A stretch of 12,325 bases of DNA, from positions 1 through 12,325 of the forward strand of contig JAGPGE010000079.1 in NCBI GenBank assembly GCA_018056145.1. Reading direction: 5' to 3'. This document shows positions 1 through 6,757 of this stretch, piece by piece. Each line of letters opens with the position of its first letter. The first letter of the stretch is position 1. This DNA comes from Armatimonadota bacterium (GTDB taxonomy: Bacteria > Armatimonadota > Zipacnadia > Zipacnadales > JABUFB01). A program made the position numbers and the translations under genes. The notes under the pieces are model-generated. The model was not told where the DNA came from, ran no database searches, and saw nothing but the letters and a program-made list of their open reading frames with translations.

Positions 1-1
1 C

Positions 2-439
2 GATGAGTACTACTTTTGTGATGAGGTTCACCGCGAGCCGGGGTATCTCGTGCTGCGGTATGACGTGACCCGGGCGGGGCATATCGGGCCCTTCGAGATC
101 CCCGCGGGTTCGGTCACCATCGCCCATTATCGCGAGAACACCAGCTACGTGCTCTGGGAGATGTGGGGGCCCGATCGCGAACTCATCGGCTACTGCTACC
201 ATCTCTGCCTGCCCCCCGAGATCGGCAAGGACCACGTGGAATACCTGGACCTGCTCCTCGACCTGTGGTTCGGCCCTGACGGCAAGCTCACGGTGCTGGA
301 TGAGGACGAGTTTCTACAGGCCGCGATCCACGGCGACATTAGCAAAGAGCAGGCGGAACTGGTGGATTGCCAGCGCAAGGCCATCGAGAAAGACCATGCG
401 CAGATCATCGCCGGGCTCTGGCGGCCGGAGCAGATCTGA
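2..439 (+). CDS. DUF402 family protein, 5' end missing
   Basis: The reading frame is open from the left window edge to a TGA at 437-439, giving 145 visible residues, so the true start lies outside. An internal GTG at 50 has no ribosome binding site and coding sense continues upstream of it. The visible part matches the DUF402 pattern: an aromatic/glycine-rich half with LWEMWGPDREL and YCYHLCLPPE, then an acidic LDLLLDLWFGPDGKL followed by the hallmark LDEDEF, then a helical tail with GDISKEQ. Characterised DUF402 relatives include nucleoside tri-/diphosphate phosphatases (Ntdp) and the FAU-1 RNA-binding protein, whose acidic residues bind divalent metal. Activity here is unproven. No signal peptide or membrane segment is visible in this portion, so it is probably cytoplasmic. 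It ends 21 bases before the membrane protease gene, so the two are likely co-transcribed. Family call is fairly firm; function is not. Confidence 0.82.
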   Translation, partial: DEYYFCDEVHREPGYLVLRYDVTRAGHIGPFEIPAGSVTIAHYRENTSYVLWEMWGPDRELIGYCYHLCLPPEIGKDHVEYLDLLLDLWFGPDGKLTVLDEDEFLQAAIHGDISKEQAELVDCQRKAIEKDHAQIIAGLWRPEQI

Positions 440-460
440 GCTCGATTACTGGAGGTCCGG

Positions 461-1195
461 ATGGCTGAGAACGAGACTGCCGCTCCGCGCGAGCCGGACC
501 CATTGACCCAGGCGCTCCCATATGTGGTGCCCTACGCGGTCTTCGGCCTGCTCACCATGGCCGCCGACTACCTGCCCGACTGGCAGTCAATGCTCTACAT
601 CGTCAAGGTCTTCGCGCTTGCGGCGACGCTCTGGCACTACCGCAGAGCCTACACGGAACTGCGGCCCAGATTCGGCGCGGACGGTCTCGTTGCGGTCATC
701 GTGGGCGTGCTGGTGATCGTGGTCTGGGTGGGACTGGACCCGTACTACCCCCAGAGCGGCGAGGAGTGGCGGCAGTTCGGGCAGGGAACGCGGGTCTTCG
801 AGCATGCGGACAAGGCCGAGGGCGCTTTCGACCCGTACGAACCCGGGCAGATGATCCCGCCAATGGTCGCCATCGTCTTCCGCATCATCGGCGCGGTGCT
901 GCTGGTGCCGATCTTCGAGGAACTGCTGATCCGCGGCTGGCTCATCCGGTTCCTGGTGCGCGACCGGTTCCTGGCAGTGCCCATGGGGACGTTCACGTGG
1001 CTGTCCTTCGCGGGCACACTGGCGTTCATGGGGCTGACGCACCACGAATGGCTGGCGGCGGTGATCTGCAGCGCGGCTTTCAATGGGCTCCTGTACTGGC
1101 GCAAGGACCTGTTCCTGTGCGTCCTGGCCCATGCGGCGGCGAATCTCGCGCTGGCGGTGTGGGTGCTGACCAACGGCGCCTGGGCGTTCTGGTAG
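461..1195 (+). CDS. CPBP (CAAX/Rce1-like) intramembrane protease, PEP-CTERM-associated type
   Basis: This 244-residue integral membrane protein starts at an ATG preceded by GGAGGT (451-456). The CPBP motifs are all present: EELLIRG (E153, E154, R158), THHEW (H194/H195) and HAAAN (H224, N228). These are the presumed metal-binding and catalytic residues of Rce1-type glutamyl proteases. Hydrophobic segments lie at about 20-36, 45-58, 75-92, 135-152, 180-193, 197-212 and 217-236. The VWVGLDP stretch near residue 88, the VPMGTFTWLSF stretch near 173 and the overall length resemble, from memory, the subfamily of CAAX prenyl protease-related proteins found in genomes with exosortase/PEP-CTERM protein sorting (TIGR03008). 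No exosortase or PEP-CTERM substrate is present in this window, so the link is family-level only. Bacterial CPBP proteins otherwise act in peptide maturation, immunity or envelope processing. The substrate is unknown. It probably forms a transcription unit with the DUF402 gene. Confidence 0.85.
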   Translation: MAENETAAPREPDPLTQALPYVVPYAVFGLLTMAADYLPDWQSMLYIVKVFALAATLWHYRRAYTELRPRFGADGLVAVIVGVLVIVVWVGLDPYYPQSGEEWRQFGQGTRVFEHADKAEGAFDPYEPGQMIPPMVAIVFRIIGAVLLVPIFEELLIRGWLIRFLVRDRFLAVPMGTFTWLSFAGTLAFMGLTHHEWLAAVICSAAFNGLLYWRKDLFLCVLAHAAANLALAVWVLTNGAWAFW

Positions 1196-1209
1196 GATGG
1201 CATTGGCCG

Positions 1210-1235
1210 GCAGGCCTGCATCTTTCATCGATGAA
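1210..1235. promoter_or_regulatory. Two adjacent perfect palindromes, possible operators
   Basis: GCAGGCCTGC (1210-1219) and TTCATCGATGAA (1224-1235) are both perfect palindromes, 4 bases apart, in the 144-base spacer before the oxidoreductase gene. They could bind a dimeric repressor or activator. No promoter hexamers could be assigned with confidence, and short palindromes also occur by chance at this GC content. Confidence 0.25.
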
Positions 1236-1293
1236 GGACAAGAGAACCCTGACGGGGAAATGGACGCCGGACGGTTATGAGCCGCGAAACCCG

Positions 1294-1312
1294 CACGCCC
1301 GATAAGGGCGTG
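1294..1312 (+). other. Perfect 7-bp hairpin in the oxidoreductase leader
   Basis: CACGCCC (1294-1300), loop GATAA and GGGCGTG (1306-1312) form a perfect stem. It is nested inside a second complementary pair, CGCCGGA (1265-1271) with TCCGGCG (1314-1320). There is no U tract after it, so it is not a classical intrinsic terminator. It sits 13 bases before the Shine-Dalgarno and could mark the 3' end of the protease transcript or a leader structure that affects expression of the next gene. Confidence 0.35.
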
Positions 1313-1325
1313 TTCCGGCGCAAAC

Positions 1326-1331
1326 AGGAGG
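1326..1331 (+). promoter_or_regulatory. Ribosome binding site fixing the oxidoreductase start
   Basis: AGGAGG lies 8 bases before the ATG at 1340. The other in-frame ATG, at 1277, lacks such a site and would add 21 residues before the nucleotide-binding fold, so 1340 is preferred. Confidence 0.85.
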
Positions 1332-1339
1332 ACAATCGG

Positions 1340-2443
1340 ATGGCCATACCGCGTATCGGCGTTGTCGGGATCGGGACCTTCGGGATCAACCACCTGCGGT
1401 GTTTCCGACAGATGCAGTACATCGGAGCGGCGCAGCTTGTGGCCGCGGCGGACCTCAACGAGAGCCTGCTGGAGGAGCGCCGCAAGGAATTCGAGTTCAC
1501 CCCGTACAAGGACTACCGGGAGATGCTCGAAAAGGAGCAACTCGACGGGATCACCGTGGTCACCCCCGACCCGTACCACAAGGACATCGTGCTCGCGGCT
1601 GCCGAGGCGAAGGTCAATGTCCTTTGCGAGAAGCCGCTGGACGTCACTGTGGACGGCTGCCAGCAGATGATCGACGCCTGTGAGAAGGCGGGGATCCTGC
1701 TGATGGTGGACTTCCACAAGCGCTATGACGAGTACCACATCGCCATGAAGCAGAAGATCGACGCGGGCGACCTGGGCGACATCCAGTATGGCTACGCCCA
1801 CATGGAAGACCGCATTGAGGTGCCGAAAGACTGGTTCCCGGGCTGGGCGAAGAACTCGTCGCCCGCGTGGTTCCTGGGTATCCACTTCTACGACCTCGCC
1901 CGGTTCCTCATGGGCGCCAATGGGGTGGAGGTCTGGGCCAGCGGCCGCAAGGGCCGGCTCACCAGTTTCGGAGTGGACACGTGGGACAGCATCTCCGCCA
2001 TGGTGCGGTTCGACAATGGCTCCACCGTGAGCTTCGACACCTCATGGATCCTGCCGTACGAGTTCGAAGCCGTGGTCAACCAGGGCATCCGCCTCGTGGG
2101 CACCCACGGCCTGCTGGAGTGCGATTCCCAGGATCGCGGGACCATCACCTGCATCGCCGACGACGCCCCCGGCGTGGTGAGCGGGAAGACGGCGCGGGTC
2201 GGGATGGAGACCCACAACAAGAGCTTCCTGCGGCTGAGGTTCGACAAGAAGGGGCGCGAGATCTACGAGGGCTACGGTATGGACTCCATCGCGGATTTCG
2301 CCTACAATCTGGCAGTATTGCTCGATGGCGGCAAGATCAGTGATCTGGGCGATTTCCCGGGCGGCGCGGACGGCCTCGAGGCCACCAAGATCGCCGCGGG
2401 AGTACATGAGAGCGTGGAGAAGGGCTGCGCGGTGCGGCTCTGA
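1340..2443 (+). CDS. Gfo/Idh/MocA family NAD(P)-dependent oxidoreductase
   Basis: This is a 367-residue soluble dehydrogenase of the usual family length. The N-terminal Rossmann fold carries the dinucleotide-binding GVVGIGTFG (residues 7-15), with acidic D38 at the end of the second strand (AAADLN), which suggests a preference for NAD over NADP. The family signature CEKPL follows (E97, K98, P99; K98 is the catalytic lysine), then FHKRYD near 125-130. The C-terminal substrate domain holds GIHFYDLARF, with H182 and D185 matching the usual His/Asp catalytic positions. Members oxidise or epimerise sugars and inositols, for example myo-inositol, glucose derivatives or N-acetylated sugars. The exact substrate cannot be read from the sequence. 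No signal peptide is present, so it acts in the cytoplasm. It sits alone between two spacers (144 and 208 bases), which suggests its own promoter. The sugar-isomerase-like TIM barrel at 10116-10916 is a plausible functional partner because these families often co-occur. Confidence 0.93.
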   Translation: MAIPRIGVVGIGTFGINHLRCFRQMQYIGAAQLVAAADLNESLLEERRKEFEFTPYKDYREMLEKEQLDGITVVTPDPYHKDIVLAAAEAKVNVLCEKPLDVTVDGCQQMIDACEKAGILLMVDFHKRYDEYHIAMKQKIDAGDLGDIQYGYAHMEDRIEVPKDWFPGWAKNSSPAWFLGIHFYDLARFLMGANGVEVWASGRKGRLTSFGVDTWDSISAMVRFDNGSTVSFDTSWILPYEFEAVVNQGIRLVGTHGLLECDSQDRGTITCIADDAPGVVSGKTARVGMETHNKSFLRLRFDKKGREIYEGYGMDSIADFAYNLAVLLDGGKISDLGDFPGGADGLEATKIAAGVHESVEKGCAVRL

Positions 2444-2485
2444 GCCCGCTCCGGGAATTGGTGACGACGGCGAGTCCGGTTGTCA

Positions 2486-2561
2486 GGCGGTGTGAGCGCC
2501 GCTTTCCGGCTCGCCTTTGGCCTGCTTCTGGCACGGGCGACCGACCACTTAGCACACCGCC
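2486..2561 (+). other. 9-bp inverted repeat in the 208-base leader of the TPR gene
   Basis: GGCGGTGTG (2486-2494) and CACACCGCC (2553-2561) are perfect reverse complements separated by 58 bases. A smaller internal pair, TCGCC (2511-2515) with GGCGA (2536-2540), could fold inside. The structure ends 90 bases before the TPR start codon. It may be a structured 5' leader, the end of the oxidoreductase transcript, or chance pairing in GC-rich DNA. Nothing else with coding or regulatory character stands out in this spacer. Confidence 0.25.
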
Positions 2562-2651
2562 CGCGTTGGTGAAAGCGTAACCCGTAAGCATTCGTTCGTT
2601 CCCCGGCGGCCACAAGCCGCACAGCGCCGGGAGCCGGGAGGGACACCTGTC

Positions 2652-5189
2652 ATGAAGCGCGCGATGCTGGCGGCCATGACGCTGGCCGCGATCCTCGTCT
2701 CCGCGACAGCCGCTTTCGCCTGGTCCCTGTCTGAGGACGGGGGCAACGCCGCCCACCTAAGGGGACCGTGCGACAAGTGCCTGGGCGGAGTGAAGCCCGC
2801 GTTGTCCCGCAGCATCTGGATCGACGGCGCAACCTGGATGGAGCGCCAGCCGGACCGTTCGTGGCTGAAGATCCGCGTCAATGACCGGCCCACCGACCTG
2901 GGCCGAGTGGTGATCCTGTTCAAGGGCGAGTTGATGGCGCCCGTGACCAGCGCCCCGGAGTTCGGGCTCACCGCGACACGCAGCGGCCTGAACCACCGGC
3001 TGCTCACCCTCGCGGGCGGGCGCTACCTGGTCCGCCTGCGCATCGGCGCCAAGGGCGCGGAGATCGGCTACGCGAAGCGGGCCCTGGCGGTGGCTCCGAT
3101 GTGGTACAACGGCAAGGTCTACATGCCGCTGGAGAGCATCGGCAAGCACCTGGACTGGGAGACCTCCTTCAACAAGGCGAAGGGTACGCTGAGCATCAAC
3201 ACCCGCGGCCCGGACGTGGTGTCTTTCGGAAACGCCGGCAGTTGGGCCCAGGCTCGGCACCTGTATGATGAGGCCCTCGCGGAGTACCAGAAGGCCGCGG
3301 CGCTCGACCCCGGCGACTGGACGATTCTCGGGCGCATGGGCGACTGCCAGCTTGCAAAGGCTCAGTACAACGATGCCCTCGCGGCCAGCCATGGCGCGAT
3401 CAAGGAAGCACTGGAGCGGGTGAAGGAGTACAAGGCGTACGTGGAGATGCACCCGCGCACCGGCATGACCCAGTATCAGGAAGCTGTGAAGCGCGCGGTG
3501 GCTCTCGTGGCCCAGTATGAGAAGATCGCGGCCACCTACTACCCGCTGACGGACGTCCGGCAGCCCGACCAGGCCCTGGACATCTACTCCCGGGTCCTCA
3601 TGACCGACCCGCTGTCCGCGAAGACCCCGAAGATCGCCAGCACCACGCTGATCGTTTCGGATGACCTCGGACAGGCCATCCAGCAGGCGGCCGCGAGCCA
3701 GCGCGAATGCGATACCCGGGCGAACAATGCATACCGCGCGGCGGTGGCGCAGTATCGCGCGGCCGCTGAGCTTGCCCCGGCGACGGTCACCGAGTTCCGC
3801 AGCCTCGCCAAGGCCAATGGCATGAACGACGACCCGGCCGAGGCAGCGAAGGCCTTCCGCAAGGCGCTGCAGATCGACCCGCAGTACGCCACGGTTCGCC
3901 TGGAACTGGCGTACAGCCTGGCCGATCAGGGCAAGTATGTCGAGGCTATCGAGGAGGCGCGCCGGGCCATCGAACTCGATAAGACCAGCGCCGCCGCCTA
4001 CAATCTACTGGGCTACGCACTGCGGAAAGAGGGCCAGGAGAAGGACGCAGTCGCGGCCTACCAGAAGGCCATCGAACTCGATCCGAAGTTTGCTCTTGCA
4101 TATAACAACCTCGGTGTCGCCCACCGCGATGCGCGGGAGACAGAGAAAGCGCTGAAGATGCTGGCCAAGGCGGTGGCGCTTGACGGCGCCCGCGCCGACT
4201 TCCAGGCCAACTATGCCCGCGCCCTGCAGGACGCGAAGAAGCTGGACGAGGCCGTCGCGGCGTGGAAGAACGCCGTGGCGCTGAGCCCGGAGAGCGTCGA
4301 GTACCACGCGGGGCTTGCGGTCGCCCTGTTCGAAGCGGGCGATGTGGACGGCGCGCTTTCCGAGGCGCGTCTGGCTCTAGCTCGCCGCGACAAGTCCAAG
4401 TCTGAACTTGCTCATGCTGCCGCGGATGCCCAGGGCGTGATCGCCATGGCGCTTCTGGAGAAGGGGCGCATGGGCGAGGCACTGACCGAGGCGAAGACCG
4501 CGTCGGAGGCCATCAAGGACACTGCCGCCGGGGCCGCTATCCTGGCTGCCGTCCACGTGGAACGCCTCGACCCCGAAGCCGCGATGAAGGCCCTGCAAGC
4601 CGCTCCTGAAGCCGGTCGCGATGCCCTCCTGTACCGCGCGGTGGACGTCGCGGCACGCGCGCTGACCGGACAGGCGACGGCGCAGAACGTGGCGGATGTG
4701 GCCACGCTGATCGGCGAGAGCAAGGACCGCTGGGCCTGGTACTTCACGGCCCGGGCCTATGCCGCACTTGGCCTGACCGGCGACGCCGCCGCGGCCTTCA
4801 AGAAGCCCCAGCCCGACCGCTATGACCCGGCGCGCAGGGCACTGGTGGCTGACTACCTGGCGCGGCATGGACAGGACGCCAAGAAGGCCGCTGCAGCAGC
4901 GGGCCCGGCGCTGAAGACCGACTTGAACGTGATGGAGATCGCCGGAACCGACCCGGTGCTGGTGGTGTGCAACCACTCGGGCAAGTCCCTCTCGGTCCTG
5001 TTCAACGCGGGGCCGGGGAACGAGGCAGTCTGGGAAGTCGCTTCCGGCGTCTGCCAGGAAGGGGCGTTCCCAGCAGGGATTGCCGATTACACGCTCACGC
5101 TGCGCAGCGAAGGCGCCCGGGACACCACCGTGACCGTCAAGCCGGCCGAGAGCCGCAAGTACAAGCTCGTAGTCACGCCGGGCATGTAG
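2652..5189 (+). CDS. Exported TPR-repeat protein with copper-amine-oxidase-like stalk domain
   Basis: This is an 845-residue protein starting at an ATG with GGGAGGG 9 bases upstream. Residues 1-23 form a clear signal peptide (MKRAM, hydrophobic core, cleavage likely after AFA), so it is exported. A CxxC pair (C40, C43) follows; no His comes after it, so it is not a haem motif. Residues about 75-185 resemble the copper amine oxidase N-terminal-like domain, best seen in KVYMPLESIGKHLDW. Despite the name, this domain is a structural or cell-wall module in bacteria. Residues about 196-220 and 383-580 contain TPR repeats with the 34-residue period, for example AYNLLGYALRKEG and AYNNLGVAHRDA; weaker helical repeats run to about 750. 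The last ~90 residues look like a beta-rich domain with two cysteines (C773, C801). TPRs bind proteins, so a scaffold role at the envelope is likely; no catalytic motif is seen. A strong terminator follows directly. Confidence 0.85.
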   Translation: MKRAMLAAMTLAAILVSATAAFAWSLSEDGGNAAHLRGPCDKCLGGVKPALSRSIWIDGATWMERQPDRSWLKIRVNDRPTDLGRVVILFKGELMAPVTSAPEFGLTATRSGLNHRLLTLAGGRYLVRLRIGAKGAEIGYAKRALAVAPMWYNGKVYMPLESIGKHLDWETSFNKAKGTLSINTRGPDVVSFGNAGSWAQARHLYDEALAEYQKAAALDPGDWTILGRMGDCQLAKAQYNDALAASHGAIKEALERVKEYKAYVEMHPRTGMTQYQEAVKRAVALVAQYEKIAATYYPLTDVRQPDQALDIYSRVLMTDPLSAKTPKIASTTLIVSDDLGQAIQQAAASQRECDTRANNAYRAAVAQYRAAAELAPATVTEFRSLAKANGMNDDPAEAAKAFRKALQIDPQYATVRLELAYSLADQGKYVEAIEEARRAIELDKTSAAAYNLLGYALRKEGQEKDAVAAYQKAIELDPKFALAYNNLGVAHRDARETEKALKMLAKAVALDGARADFQANYARALQDAKKLDEAVAAWKNAVALSPESVEYHAGLAVALFEAGDVDGALSEARLALARRDKSKSELAHAAADAQGVIAMALLEKGRMGEALTEAKTASEAIKDTAAGAAILAAVHVERLDPEAAMKALQAAPEAGRDALLYRAVDVAARALTGQATAQNVADVATLIGESKDRWAWYFTARAYAALGLTGDAAAAFKKPQPDRYDPARRALVADYLARHGQDAKKAAAAAGPALKTDLNVMEIAGTDPVLVVCNHSGKSLSVLFNAGPGNEAVWEVASGVCQEGAFPAGIADYTLTLRSEGARDTTVTVKPAESRKYKLVVTPGM
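3965..4082 (+). repeat. Direct repeat in phase with the TPR period
   Basis: GGCCATCGAACTCGAT occurs identically at 3965-3980 and 4067-4082. The offset is 102 bases, exactly 34 codons, one TPR unit, and both copies encode AIELD at the end of a repeat. Such identity at base level suggests recent duplication or conversion between neighbouring TPRs. Confidence 0.6.
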
Positions 5190-5210
5190 CCCGAGCAATG
5201 ATGACGATCG

Positions 5211-5237
5211 AAGAGCCGGCCTCCGGGCCGGCTTTTT
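5211..5237 (+). terminator. Rho-independent terminator after the TPR gene
   Basis: AGCCGGCC (5214-5221), loop TCCG, GGCCGGCT (5226-5233) form a perfect 8-bp GC-rich stem, followed by a run of five T (5233-5237). The loop matches the very stable UNCG tetraloop class. It begins 22 bases after the TPR stop codon and isolates that gene from the amidohydrolase gene. Confidence 0.9.
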
Positions 5238-5288
5238 CGTGCGCGGACCCCGGTGGCAAGACGCGGCCGTGGCGCGCAGGACCATAAC

Positions 5289-5294
5289 AGGAGG
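5289..5294 (+). promoter_or_regulatory. Ribosome binding site fixing the amidohydrolase start
   Basis: AGGAGG lies 7 bases before a GTG at 5302. An alternative in-frame GTG at 5239 sits directly after the terminator T run and has no ribosome binding site, so 5302 is preferred. Confidence 0.85.
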
Positions 5295-5301
5295 CGGACC
5301 A

Positions 5302-6627
5302 GTGACTGCTGACAAAGAGGCCCTGCTTGCGATCTGCGATGACCTCCAGGAGCTGGCAGAACGGGCTGCGCTGGAGATTGCGCGGCTCGCTGAACTGCCC
5401 CTCCAGGAAGTGGCATCCGCAGCGCTCCTGAAGGAGGTCCTGGTCCGCGAGGGGTTCGCGATCGAGCGCGAGTTCCCCCAGATCCCCAACGCTTTCGTGG
5501 CCAGTGCGGGGTCGGGCAGGCCCGTGATCGGGCTGCTGGCGGAGTATGATGCACTGCCGGATTGCGGCGTTGGGGGCAAGGGTCCCGGGCACGGTTGCGG
5601 GCACAATCTGCTGGGCGCCGCGGCCACCTATGCGGCGGTTGCCTCGGCGAGGCAGCTGCTTGCCTCGGGCCGCGCGGGGACAGTCAAGCTCTTCGGCTGT
5701 CCGGCTGAGGAGACGCTGGTCGGCAAGGTCTACATGGCCCGCGACGGCGCCTTTGACGGTCTCGACGCCTGCCTCGCGTGGCACCCCGGCGGGAACACCA
5801 ATGTGAACAACGGCAGCGGCGCGGCCATGGACTCCCTCACGTACGAGTTCTTCGGCCGCACCGCGCACGCAGCCGGCGACCCGCATAATGGCCGCAGCGC
5901 GCTGGACGCGGTGGAGATCATGAACGTGGCGGTGAACTTCCTGCGCGAGCATGTCCCGTCCAACGTGCGCATTCACTACGCGATCATGGACGGCGGCAAG
6001 GCCCCGAACGTGGTGCCTGCGTACGCCCGGAGCTGGTATTACATCCGTGGTGAGAACCGGGACCAGGTGGCGGACATCAGCACCCGGGTTCACCATTGCG
6101 CACGGGGCGCGGCGATGGCCAGCGGCACAACCATGAAGCGCCGCATACTCACGGCAGTCTACGACCGCCTGCCCAATGATAGCCTGGCGAGGGCCCTTGA
6201 CGCGAACCTGCGCACGGTAGGGCCTCCCGATTTCGGTCCGGATGATCTGCAACTCGCGCGCGACCTGGGTGTGTCGGGGGACTTTGCGGATTCCGTGGGG
6301 GAGATCAGCACCAGCAAGGGCTTCGCATCCAGCGACGAGGCGAATGTGAGCTGGATCGCGCCCCTGGCTGTGCTCTCGGTGGCCTGCTGGGCCCAGCGCA
6401 CGCCGGGCCACCATCACCTGATCCACCAGCAGGCGACGCTCCCCGCCGCGATGAAGGGCCTCGCGGTGGCCATCAAGGCGCTTGGGCTCACGGTGTGGGA
6501 CCTGCTCACTGACGAGACGCTGCTGGCGGACGCGCGCAGGGAGCTGGACGAGCGCCTTGCGGGGCGCAGCTATGACCCGATCATACCGGCGAAGCAGAAG
6601 CCGCCGCTGCAGGACCAGATTCCCTGA
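5302..6627 (+). CDS. M20 family amidohydrolase, AbgB-like
   Basis: This is a 441-residue soluble metallo-amidohydrolase starting at GTG. It follows the p-aminobenzoyl-glutamate hydrolase subunit B (AbgB)/M20D pattern: GLLAEYDALP (residues 77-86), PGHGCGHNLLG (95-105), FGCPAEE (131-137), AWHPGG (159-164), FFGRTAHAAGDPHNGRSALD (183-202, in the lid/dimerisation domain) and SSDEANVSW (343-351), then HHHL near 370-373. By analogy with M20D enzymes, C99, H101, E136/E137, H161 and a C-terminal His would hold the two metal ions. Relatives cleave amide bonds of small acyl-amino-acid or aminobenzoyl-glutamate-type compounds. No partner AbgA-like subunit is next to it, so it may act as a homodimer on another substrate. 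No signal peptide is seen, so it is cytoplasmic. It is insulated upstream by a terminator and ends in a convergent junction, so it is probably monocistronic. Confidence 0.92.
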   Translation: MTADKEALLAICDDLQELAERAALEIARLAELPLQEVASAALLKEVLVREGFAIEREFPQIPNAFVASAGSGRPVIGLLAEYDALPDCGVGGKGPGHGCGHNLLGAAATYAAVASARQLLASGRAGTVKLFGCPAEETLVGKVYMARDGAFDGLDACLAWHPGGNTNVNNGSGAAMDSLTYEFFGRTAHAAGDPHNGRSALDAVEIMNVAVNFLREHVPSNVRIHYAIMDGGKAPNVVPAYARSWYYIRGENRDQVADISTRVHHCARGAAMASGTTMKRRILTAVYDRLPNDSLARALDANLRTVGPPDFGPDDLQLARDLGVSGDFADSVGEISTSKGFASSDEANVSWIAPLAVLSVACWAQRTPGHHHLIHQQATLPAAMKGLAVAIKALGLTVWDLLTDETLLADARRELDERLAGRSYDPIIPAKQKPPLQDQIP

Positions 6628-6662
6628 GCGGCGGCTGAAATGCAGCGCTTTTCGTGATGGCG

Positions 6663-6726
6663 CAGGGTGCGGGGCCCTGTCGGCTGGACGGCGCCGACAT
6701 TCCGGGCCTGATCGCGGATGTCAGGC
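6663..6726. other. Cluster of small hairpins in the convergent spacer
   Basis: The 127-base spacer between the converging genes holds three short inverted repeats. These are CAGGG (6663-6667) with CCCTG (6675-6679), TGTCGGC (6678-6684) with GCCGACA (6693-6699), and GCCTGA (6706-6711) with TCAGGC (6721-6726). The first two overlap by two bases and are mutually exclusive. None has a good T tract on either strand. They could stop transcription from the plus-strand amidohydrolase gene inefficiently or protect transcript ends. Confidence 0.3.
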
Positions 6727-6738
6727 AAGGACGAGTTC

Positions 6739-6757
6739 AAAAGGGCGTCTGGCCCTA
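6739..6757 (-). terminator. Possible weak intrinsic terminator of the minus-strand operon
   Basis: On the minus strand, AGGGC, loop CAGAC, GCCCT are followed by further T residues (TTTT in total, 6739-6742). The stem overlaps the TAG stop codon of the hydrolase gene. The stem is only 5 bp, so efficiency is doubtful, but its place exactly at the end of a four-gene operon supports the role. Confidence 0.4.

Noticed and set aside
587..1885. 432-codon open frame on the minus strand
   Set aside because: It lies opposite the CAAX protease and oxidoreductase genes and crosses their spacer. Its product is rich in Arg, His and Val with no domain, as expected from the antisense of GC-rich genes.
2434..2449. 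Bulged hairpin overlapping the oxidoreductase stop codon as a terminator
   Set aside because: The stem has a bulge and a 3-base loop, and no T tract follows.
2529..2534. TGGCAC, resembling the -24 element of a sigma-54 promoter
   Set aside because: The expected TTGC-type -12 element is absent at the required distance.
2691..2790. CxxC near the N-terminus of the TPR protein as a possible cytochrome c haem site
   Set aside because: The motif is CDKCL, with Leu instead of the required His after the second cysteine.
4377..5627. 416-codon open frame on the minus strand
   Set aside because: It runs through the strong terminator and across two well-supported plus-strand genes; the product is low-complexity and shows no motif.
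5173..6426. 417-codon open frame on the minus strand
   Set aside because: It is antisense to the M20 amidohydrolase, whose family motifs are clear on the plus strand.
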